This document shows positions 1 to 4,840 of a stretch of 9,002 bases of DNA, piece after piece. The DNA comes from Acidimicrobiales bacterium (lineage in GTDB: Bacteria > Actinomycetota > Acidimicrobiia > Acidimicrobiales > Palsa-688), in assembly GCA_030039575.1 (NCBI GenBank), contig JASHVH010000109.1, forward strand, positions 1-9,002. Direction: 5' to 3'. Position 1 is the first letter of the stretch. Every line of letters starts with the position of its first letter. The position numbers and the translations under genes were made by a program. The notes under the pieces were generated by a model. It was not told the DNA's origin and searched no databases. It saw only the letters and a program-made list of their open reading frames with translations.

Positions 1-1
1 G

Positions 2-376
2 TTCAACGTGGCTCCCGACAGCGGGGTCCAGGCCGAAGTAGCGGGTGCCCTGGCGGGTGGGTCCGCCATGCTCCCCCTGCCCGCTCCCCTGAGGGCAGTG
101 TCAACCGCGCTGGGCTGGCGGTTGTGGCGGCGCGGAGCGCCGCCTGGGGCCAGGCCGTACGCGGAGAACACCTGGGTCATTGCCGGGGACAAGTTGCGTT
201 CCACTGGATGGCGGCCCGAGTACAGCTCGGAGCAGGCCCTGGTGGTGACCGACGAGCGTGCCCACTGGTCCGACCTACCCCCCAACCGTCAGGTCTCGGC
301 CACTTTGGCGGCCGCCGCCGGGGTAGTCGCCGCCGTCGGTGCCGGCGGTGCCGTGTGGTGGCGCCGTCACCACTAA
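2..376 (+). CDS. NAD-dependent epimerase/dehydratase family protein, C-terminal part (5' end outside window)
   Basis: The reading frame is open from the window edge, so only the last 124 residues are seen; the first GTG (8-10) is internal, not a start. The visible part begins FNVAPD and contains PYAENTWVIAGDKLRSTGWRP followed by a short acidic end. This resembles the C-terminal substrate-side region of actinobacterial extended short-chain dehydrogenases/epimerases, where a 'W(V)xxxDKLRxxGWxP' segment lies near the end. The Rossmann domain and catalytic Tyr-Lys would lie upstream and cannot be checked. After the catalytic-domain end comes an Ala/Gly/Val-rich helix (about residues 100-118) followed by WWRRHH, which reads as a tail anchor with a positive cytoplasmic end. 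The substrate is unknown; nucleotide sugars are typical of the family. The TAA stop (374-376) lies inside the first unit of a tandem repeat. It converges on the HtrA-like gene. Confidence 0.72.
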   Translation, partial: FNVAPDSGVQAEVAGALAGGSAMLPLPAPLRAVSTALGWRLWRRGAPPGARPYAENTWVIAGDKLRSTGWRPEYSSEQALVVTDERAHWSDLPPNRQVSATLAAAAGVVAAVGAGGAVWWRRHH

Positions 377-457
377 GGTGCTCCGGGCACCACTAAGGTG
401 CTCCGGGCACCACTAAGGTTCTCCGGGCACCACTAAGGTTCTCCGGGCACCACTAGG
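368..457. repeat. Tandem direct repeat, 20-bp unit, four full copies plus a degenerate partial
   Basis: Four head-to-tail 20-bp units lie at 371-390, 391-410, 411-430 and 431-450, with an imperfect fifth beginning at 451 (cactagg) and three matching bases upstream at 368-370. Unit: cactaaggtgctccgggcac. Copies 1 and 2 are identical; copies 3 and 4 are identical to each other and differ by G to T at unit position 10. The first copy contains the last epimerase codon and its TAA. The unit can fold: GCACC (387-391) pairs with GGTGC (397-401) around an ACTAA loop, extended by a G-T and a G-C pair; the G to T change breaks this in copies 3 and 4. The array sits between converging genes, so a role at transcript 3' ends is possible. 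There is no T-tract and no spacer, so it is neither a classic terminator nor a CRISPR array. Confidence 0.93.
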
Positions 458-508
458 GCCTTGCGGACGTCCGCCCGAACCTCGGGGTACAACGGCGTGA
501 GGCGCCGC

Positions 509-1822
509 TCACATCGGGTTGGCCACCGCCGGCTGGGTACCGAGGGTTACGTGAGCCTGGCGGAGCGCTCCGTTGTGAAGCCAGTTGATGTTCACGACTT
601 GACCTGGCTTGGTCGTTGCCATCCACGCCACGAACGTCCCTACCGACGAGACGTTCCCGTTGCTCCCGTCTATGGCGGTGATCACATCGCCGTCCGTTAT
701 CCCCACCTTGGCCGCCGGGCTGCCCGTCGAGATGTCCTGGACCTCGATGGCCCCTGGGACTTTCAGGCCCAGCGCCGCGGGCGACGAGATGTCGGTCTCC
801 TGGAGCAGGCCAAGCCAGGCGTGAGCCGCCGGCTGCCCGTTCTTGATGATGGCGGGGACGTCTTCCATCGCCGTATCTATGGGCGTGACGTACACGAGCC
901 CGGGCTTGGTCGCTCCCGAGACCTGGTTGGTAATGCCGATGAGGGCGCCCGTACTGTCGACCAGCGCTCCGCCGTACGCCGAAGAGTCGATGGAGACGTT
1001 GGCCACCAACAGCGAGAACATGGCGTTGGAGCCTCCGTTCACCGGCGCCAGGTAGCACGTCGCGTCGTCCATGAACCCCGGGTTGAAGGCCGAACCCTCC
1101 TCCCCGGAGGCCACCGCCGTCGACCCGATGGCGAACACCTGTTCACCGGTCTGGAGATTGGCGACCGTGCCGGGGTTGGCCGACGGGACGGCCGGGTAGC
1201 GGGGCGTGCGTACGCACAAGTTGGCCTTAATGACGGCGATGCCTTCGGATTGGTCCGTCCCTACCAGCTGCCCGTTCACCTGCTCGCCCAGGTACGACTC
1301 CACCTGGATAGAGGTGCTGGGGTTGGCCCCCGAGACCAAAGAGCTATCGGTCAGCACGTAGCACGTCGGGCCGTTCGAGTAGACGACGACACCCGAGCCG
1401 TTTTGGACACCGGAGTCAAGGTTCACGGTCAAGCCGACCACGGACGGCTCAACCGAGTCGTAGATCGCCGGCGCGTTGACGGTGCTCCCTCCCGTGGAGG
1501 GCGGCGTCGTCCCCTGGCTCACTCCGGTGGCGGCCACGTTGGGCGCCGGTGGCGGGGAACGGTCCACGGCACCGGCCGCAATGAGTATGCCGGCGCACAA
1601 CGCCGCCCCGACCACGCCCGAGGTAGCGCCGACTAGCCAGAGGTGAGACCCGGGGCGCCGGTACCAGCCGCGGACGCCTCTGGCGGGTGCCGGAGTGGGT
1701 GGGTTCGAACGCACCTCGGAGGGATGCCTCCAGAGCCGGTCGTCGGGCGGCAAAAATGGCGTGGAAGGGCCCTCATCATCCTCCTCGCCATGACCATGAG
1801 CGGCCTCTTCCCCCGGATCCAT
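509..1822 (-). CDS. Membrane-anchored trypsin-like (HtrA/S1C) plus PDZ protein, probably catalytically dead
   Basis: 437 residues. Order: acidic cytoplasmic N terminus (1-27), conserved-looking DDRLWRHPSEV motif (27-37), basic stretch, one membrane helix (about 61-84), Pro/Ser/Thr-rich linker (88-116), a trypsin-like domain (about 118-325) and a PDZ domain (about 335-428). The fold is recognised from GSGVVV (142-147), GIAVIKA (194-200) and YGGALVDSTGALIGI (283-297), which align with HtrA landmarks. Against the usual family pattern, TNxHVV reads TDSSLV (His to Ser161), the DLAV aspartate is Gly194, and GNSGGPL reads SAYGGAL (Ser to Tyr283). All three triad positions therefore look lost while the fold landmarks and PDZ remain, suggesting an envelope substrate- or peptide-binding role rather than proteolysis. 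Four cysteines in the domain (154, 203, 256, plus 76 in the helix) are visible. The start ATG follows a weak GGATC; stop is TGA. This is alignment by eye, so the triad positions need a model. Confidence 0.85.
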   Translation of the reverse strand: MDPGEEAAHGHGEEDDEGPSTPFLPPDDRLWRHPSEVRSNPPTPAPARGVRGWYRRPGSHLWLVGATSGVVGAALCAGILIAAGAVDRSPPPAPNVAATGVSQGTTPPSTGGSTVNAPAIYDSVEPSVVGLTVNLDSGVQNGSGVVVYSNGPTCYVLTDSSLVSGANPSTSIQVESYLGEQVNGQLVGTDQSEGIAVIKANLCVRTPRYPAVPSANPGTVANLQTGEQVFAIGSTAVASGEEGSAFNPGFMDDATCYLAPVNGGSNAMFSLLVANVSIDSSAYGGALVDSTGALIGITNQVSGATKPGLVYVTPIDTAMEDVPAIIKNGQPAAHAWLGLLQETDISSPAALGLKVPGAIEVQDISTGSPAAKVGITDGDVITAIDGSNGNVSSVGTFVAWMATTKPGQVVNINWLHNGALRQAHVTLGTQPAVANPM

Positions 1823-2015
1823 GCTGATCCGCGAGGTTACTGAGCCTTATGGCCTGGCTGACATCGGGCTGCTCCTGCCAGGTCCGCGATAGGCGAGGCC
1901 GGGTGCGGCGCGGGTTCGGAGCCAACTGGGGCTAAACCGGACGCTGCGGCCGCGCCCGGGCCTTTCGACGCTGGACCTTTCGACGGAGGCCAGGTGGCGG
2001 ACCTACGATTGGCGC
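1823..2015. promoter_or_regulatory. Divergent intergenic region between the HtrA-like gene and moaE
   Basis: This 193-base gap separates two start codons pointing apart, so it should hold both promoters. On the + side a perfect 10-base direct repeat, cctttcgacg, occurs at 1961-1970 and 1976-1985 (15-base spacing), just upstream of the proposed moaE -10. That position suits a regulator site, but no known operator is recognised. On the - strand the sequence upstream of 1822 contains taacct and taaggc hexamers that could serve as a -10; neither stands out. No RNA gene or credible protein is seen in the gap. Confidence 0.45.
2004..2009 (+). promoter_or_regulatory. Candidate -10 box (TACGAT) for a leaderless moaE transcript
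   Basis: TACGAT fits the actinobacterial TAnnnT -10 pattern and ends six bases before the GTG at 2016, the distance expected if transcription begins at the start codon. No ribosome-binding site lies in the six bases between, which agrees with a leaderless message. The -35 is weak: ttcgac at 1979-1984 is the nearest match, with a long spacer of 19. Confidence 0.45.
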
Positions 2016-2522
2016 GTGTCGCTGCCTCCTGCCGGAGATGACTGGGTCGCGTTGTCGGCCGAGGTCCTCCCGTTGGAGCACCTGGCCACTTGGCCGATCG
2101 TGCCCAGTTGTGGAGCGGTCGTGGTGTTCGCCGGTACGGTCCGGGACCATGCTGAAGGCCGGCCAGGCGTCTTTGCCCTGGAGTACGAAGCCTACGCGGA
2201 GGTCGCCACCCAGATGATGCTGGCGATCGTGCAAGAGGCCCGGGAGCGCTGGCCGTCCTTGGGCCGGCTGGCAATGTTGCACCGCACGGGCCCGCTGGCT
2301 CCCACCGACGTCTCGGTCGTGGTGGCCGTTTCGGCTCCTCACAGGCTCGAGGCCTTTGACGCCGCCCGCTTCGGCATCGATACGATAAAGGCCAGGGTCC
2401 CGATCTGGAAACGCGAATCATGGGAGGGCGGCAGCGCCTGGGGCCTTGACGTGCACCCCCTCGCCGGGGCCGGAGCCCCTGACCAGAGGGGGATTGACCA
2501 CATGAGCCGGGTAGGAAACTGA
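2016..2522 (+). CDS. moaE: Molybdopterin synthase catalytic (large) subunit MoaE
   Basis: 168 residues, slightly longer than the roughly 150 of E. coli MoaE. MoaE, with the thiocarboxylated small subunit MoaD, adds two sulfurs to cyclic pyranopterin monophosphate to make molybdopterin in the cytoplasm. Family landmarks are in order: GAVVVFAGTVRDH (33-45), LEYEAY (55-60), the RTGPL turn (90-94), VSAPHRLEAFDA (105-116), and IKARVPIWKRE (124-134). Lys125 and Lys132 match the two active-site lysines in E. coli MoaE (Lys119 and Lys126). His109-Arg110 is the conserved HR pair. The GTG start is chosen because it lies just after a -10-like TACGAT and gives a normal N terminus. No moaD or other cofactor gene is in the window, so its partner must be elsewhere. 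The next gene starts six bases downstream, suggesting one transcript with the small membrane protein and mreB. Confidence 0.95.
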   Translation: MSLPPAGDDWVALSAEVLPLEHLATWPIVPSCGAVVVFAGTVRDHAEGRPGVFALEYEAYAEVATQMMLAIVQEARERWPSLGRLAMLHRTGPLAPTDVSVVVAVSAPHRLEAFDAARFGIDTIKARVPIWKRESWEGGSAWGLDVHPLAGAGAPDQRGIDHMSRVGN

Positions 2523-2528
2523 GCAGAG

Positions 2529-2792
2529 ATGGGCACCCAGTTCCTTATGGCGGCAGCGAAAACGGCCCATACTTCGGTCCAATGGCAGACTTTGGCGTGG
2601 ATCGTAGGCGCAGCTGTGGTGGCAGCCGTCATCATTACGATAATTGTGCTCGTTTCACGACGGCCCAAGTCGATGGAGGATGGCATCGAAGAGTTCTCCC
2701 GGTCGCTGCAGGCCGTTGCCCCCAACCATCGCGCCGGGAGCCGGCCCGTCCAGAGCCAGTCGCGCTCAGGCGCAGGAACGGCTCAGGAATAA
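2529..2792 (+). CDS. Small single-pass membrane protein, unknown function
   Basis: 87 residues; not assigned to a family. A short N terminus leads to one strongly hydrophobic helix (about 22-43, WIVGAAVVAAVIITIIVLV), then SRRPK, the positive stop-transfer side, and a polar tail of about 40 residues with an EDGIEEFSRSLQAV segment that could be a short amphipathic helix. The charge pattern predicts N-out, C-in. ATG follows the moaE stop by six bases, with AGGAAA about 11 bases upstream as a loose ribosome-binding site. Frame quality and spacing on both sides support a real gene: it ends 34 bases before the proposed mreB start. Its place directly before mreB makes a membrane-tethering or assembly partner for MreB an attractive but unproven idea. 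Confidence 0.72.
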   Translation: MGTQFLMAAAKTAHTSVQWQTLAWIVGAAVVAAVIITIIVLVSRRPKSMEDGIEEFSRSLQAVAPNHRAGSRPVQSQSRSGAGTAQE

Positions 2793-2812
2793 CCCTCGAT
2801 GCGCGTCACGAA

Positions 2813-2820
2813 AGGGGAGG
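2813..2820 (+). promoter_or_regulatory. Strong Shine-Dalgarno site for mreB, fixing a CTG start
   Basis: The purine run aggggagg is the best ribosome-binding site in the window. It is followed by six bases (2821-2826) and then CTG at 2827, a normal spacing. No ATG, GTG or TTG exists in the mreB frame near here. The nearby ATG at 2799 is out of frame and stops at TAG (2832-2834) after 11 codons. Confidence 0.7.
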
Positions 2821-2826
2821 CAAAGC

Positions 2827-3822
2827 CTGTCTAGAGACCTCGCGATAGACCTCGGGACCGCAAATACGCTGGTCTACGCCAAGGGACGGGGGATCGTCCT
2901 CAACGAGCCGACCGTGATCGCGCTCGACAGCCGCACCAACACGGTCCTCAATATGGGCCGCGAAGCATGGCAGATGATCGGGCGGACCCCTGGCTACATC
3001 GTCGCGGTAAGACCGCTGCGCAAAGGGGCCATCACCGACTTCGATATCACGCAACGGATGATCGAACTACTTCTGAAACGGGCCGGGATCTCCCGTTTCG
3101 GGCGTCCGCGGGTGCTCATTTGCGTGCCGTCCGCTATTACCGCCGTCGAGCGGCGAGCGGTCGAGGAAGCGGCTCGGGCCGCCGGGGCCAACACCGTCAG
3201 CCTCATCGAGCAGCCCACGGCGGCGGCCATCGGCGCCGGCCTGCCGATACACCAGCCCCTCGGGAACATGGTCTGTGACATAGGCGGTGGGACGACAGAG
3301 ACGGCCGTCATTTCGCTCGGAGGGGTCGTGGCCCTCGAGGCCATCCGGGTGGGGAGTTTCGACATCGACAACACCATCCAGGCTTATGTGCGCCGGGAGT
3401 ACGGCATTGCCATTGGGGAACGCACCGCCGAGGAGATCAAGATGGCTATCGGCTCGGCGTGGCCGATGGAGGACGCCATGAAAGCCGAGGTGCGGGGGCG
3501 CGACCTGATGAGCGGACTGCCCAAGACCGTCATCCTCGCCCCGGAGGAAGTCCGTGAGGCGATCGAAGAGCAGGTCGGCGCCTTCGTCGACGCCGTGCTG
3601 CGCTGCCTTGGGTCAGCGCCTCCGGAACTGTCGCAAGACCTGTTGAGCCAGGGACTTCACCTCGTCGGCGGCGGGAGCCTGCTGAAGGGCCTGGACAAGC
3701 GGCTTTCCGAGGAAACGGGCCTGCCCGTCCATCTGGTCGACGCCCCCCTGGAGAGCGTGGTCATGGGCGCCGGCAAGTGCATCGAGAACTTCGAGGCGGT
3801 GCGCGACCTGCTTATGACCTGA
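2827..3822 (+). CDS. mreB: MreB/Mbl-family actin-like rod-shape protein, apparent CTG start
   Basis: 331 residues from CTG 2827, close to the usual 330-350. MreB forms ATP-dependent filaments under the membrane that guide side-wall peptidoglycan synthesis. Visible: phosphate-1 DLGTANTLVY (8-17), RGIVLNEPTV (21-30), CVPSAIT (99-105), IEQPTAAAIGAG (127-138) with Glu128 as the expected catalytic residue, phosphate-2 DIGGGTTE (151-158), ERTAEEIK (198-205), and the adenosine-site GGGSLLKGLD (281-290) with PLESVVMGAGK (307-317). The N terminus (L/M)SRDLAIDLGT is exactly where the family begins, so the longer frame back to ATG 2644 is rejected: that extension is Arg/Pro-rich, non-homologous and overlaps the upstream gene by 149 bases. 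No mreC, mreD, rodA or PBP2 follows; the next gene is on the other strand, so this may be a stand-alone paralogue. The loop near 86-94 (AGISRFGRP) is where other MreBs carry a membrane-binding hydrophobic pair. Confidence 0.93.
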   Translation: MSRDLAIDLGTANTLVYAKGRGIVLNEPTVIALDSRTNTVLNMGREAWQMIGRTPGYIVAVRPLRKGAITDFDITQRMIELLLKRAGISRFGRPRVLICVPSAITAVERRAVEEAARAAGANTVSLIEQPTAAAIGAGLPIHQPLGNMVCDIGGGTTETAVISLGGVVALEAIRVGSFDIDNTIQAYVRREYGIAIGERTAEEIKMAIGSAWPMEDAMKAEVRGRDLMSGLPKTVILAPEEVREAIEEQVGAFVDAVLRCLGSAPPELSQDLLSQGLHLVGGGSLLKGLDKRLSEETGLPVHLVDAPLESVVMGAGKCIENFEAVRDLLMT

Positions 3823-3876
3823 GGGCCCGCCCGAGCCGGCCACCTCCCAGCTACTCACATCTCTAACACCGGGCCG

Positions 3877-4566
3877 CTAGCGGTACCGGGGCCGTTGACC
3901 GAGCAGGTCTTCGGCGGCCTGGCGCACTTGCCAATCACGGTCGTGGGCCGCTCTGGTCAGGGCGGCGTCGACGTCAGGGCCGTCGAAACCAGCCAGCGCC
4001 ACCACTGCCCGCCGCCGGACGGAAGGCTTGTCTTCCAACGCCGCCAGGACGGCCGGCAGCCCGGCGGGCGCGCTCAAAGACCCCAGGGCGGCGACAGCGG
4101 CCTCTCTGCAGAGCGGGTCGGCGTGACCCGTCGCCGTCAGCCCGAGAGCCTCCACCGCGGCCATCGCATTGCCGGCTGCACCCGCCGTCGGGCCATCTTC
4201 AGCCAGCTCTCCGAGCTCCCCCAGGGCATTGCACGCCGCCTCCACCACGCCCGGCGTACCATCGGCCAGGGCGTCGGTCAGTTGAGGAGCCAGCTCGACC
4301 ATCCGGAGCCTCCCCGCCACTTCGCAGGCGCGCCGGCGGACCTCCGGGGCGGGATCGGCCAGGGCGGCCGACACCTCAAAGGGCCCCAGCACCCCTATCC
4401 TTGCAAGAGCGCCAAGAGCGGTGGCCCGTACCTCGTGGGCCGGGTCGCGAAGGGCGGCGCGAGCGGCCAGTTCGTCACCGGCATGGCCAGCGACTGCGGT
4501 AGCTCGCCTTCGGGCGGCGTCGCCCTCGAGCTGGCCAGGAATTGGCTGGTCAGGAACTGGGGCCAA
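3877..4566 (-). CDS. HEAT-repeat (PBS-lyase-like) protein
   Basis: About 229 residues if it starts at TTG 4566 (start uncertain). Nearly the whole protein is an alpha-solenoid of about seven HEAT units; second-helix signatures are visible as HEVRATALGALARIG, PEVRRRACEVAGRL, PGVVEAACNALGELG, PLCREAAVAALGSL, PSVRRRAVVALAG and WQVRQAAEDLL. Such repeats are protein-binding scaffolds; there is no enzyme motif, so no reaction can be given. The frame remains open up to GTG 4755, but residues before about 64 there are a shadow of the overlapping membrane-protein gene and look random. TTG 4566 is the nearest ordinary start codon upstream of the repeats; it overlaps the upstream gene by 17 bases, suggesting translational coupling, though no good ribosome-binding site is seen. 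The TAG stop lies in a 10-base palindrome (3874-3883), 54 bases past the converging mreB stop. Confidence 0.8.
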   Translation of the reverse strand: MAPVPDQPIPGQLEGDAARRRATAVAGHAGDELAARAALRDPAHEVRATALGALARIGVLGPFEVSAALADPAPEVRRRACEVAGRLRMVELAPQLTDALADGTPGVVEAACNALGELGELAEDGPTAGAAGNAMAAVEALGLTATGHADPLCREAAVAALGSLSAPAGLPAVLAALEDKPSVRRRAVVALAGFDGPDVDAALTRAAHDRDWQVRQAAEDLLGQRPRYR

Positions 4567-4759
4567 CCGCGTGCAGTAGGGCTTCAACCAGGAACCCGAT
4601 ACCGGCAGCCAGGGCGGCTGCCAGGGCAAGACCGAACAAAGCGCTGAGGACCATGAGCACAACCGCTGAACGCACCCTGCGGAACGGCGCCACAGAGGCG
4701 TGCAACCTGGGGCCAACGAAGACCTCCCTCGCACGCGTGCGCCGCTCAGGAGCACTCAT
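4550..4759 (-). CDS. Small single-pass membrane protein, upstream partner of the HEAT gene
   Basis: 69 residues starting MSAPERRTRAREVF, then a basic stretch (R27, R28, R30) and a long hydrophobic helix (about 31-58, VVLMVLSALFGLALAAALAAGIGFL), ending LLHAVGPSS. The positive-inside rule predicts a cytoplasmic N terminus. The frame remains open upstream, but the longer version contains artificial WAAVWVAVWV sequence made by antisense of the repeated DGDP codons of the protease gene, so ATG 4759 is preferred. Its 3' end overlaps the proposed start of the HEAT protein, so the two probably form a two-gene unit that may place the HEAT scaffold at the membrane. No family is recognised. The ribosome-binding site is weak, lowering certainty. 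Confidence 0.62.
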   Translation of the reverse strand: MSAPERRTRAREVFVGPRLHASVAPFRRVRSAVVLMVLSALFGLALAAALAAGIGFLVEALLHAVGPSS

Positions 4760-4840
4760 TTGGCACCATCTTCGCCAGGTTGGTACCAAGCACAGTGCCA
4801 TCGCGTGGCAACCTGGGGACAAGATGTGTTGGCGGCACCC
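4760..4840. promoter_or_regulatory. Short divergent promoter region with nested inverted repeats
   Basis: These 81 bases separate the starts of the membrane-protein/HEAT unit (-) and the PDZ/Lon protease (+). They contain a perfect 10-base palindrome, TTGGTACCAA (4780-4789), lying inside a wider inverted pair, TGGCAC (4761-4766) and GTGCCA (4795-4800). Such nesting between divergent starts is compatible with a regulator site acting on both genes. No -10/-35 pair is convincing: aagatg and gatgtg near 4821-4827 are the nearest on the + strand. No known operator consensus is recognised. Confidence 0.4.

Noticed and set aside
368..457. Possible CRISPR array
   Set aside because: The 20-bp units are directly adjacent with no unique spacers, and no cas genes are present.
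461..1636. 391-codon open frame on the + strand opposite the HtrA-like gene
   Set aside because: Its product is Arg/Gly/His-rich with no domain pattern, typical of antisense frames in GC-rich DNA; the minus-strand protein has clear trypsin and PDZ landmarks.
1837..2421. Minus-strand frames of 194 and 136 codons opposite moaE
   Set aside because: Arg/Pro-rich products without motifs; moaE has full family signatures on the other strand.
2644..2826. Longer N terminus for MreB starting at ATG 2644
   Set aside because: The extra sequence is Arg/Pro-rich, not MreB-like, and overlaps the upstream membrane-protein gene in another frame; family homology begins just after 2827.
3823..3883. Bidirectional terminator between mreB and the HEAT gene
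   Set aside because: CCGCTAGCGG (3874-3883) is a short palindrome without loop or T-tract and includes the HEAT stop codon; not enough to call a terminator.
4700..4840. Extra 47 N-terminal residues for the PDZ/Lon protease
   Set aside because: They overlap the divergent gene and contain no conserved pattern; MTNIEP at 4841 leads directly to the expected tail and membrane helix.
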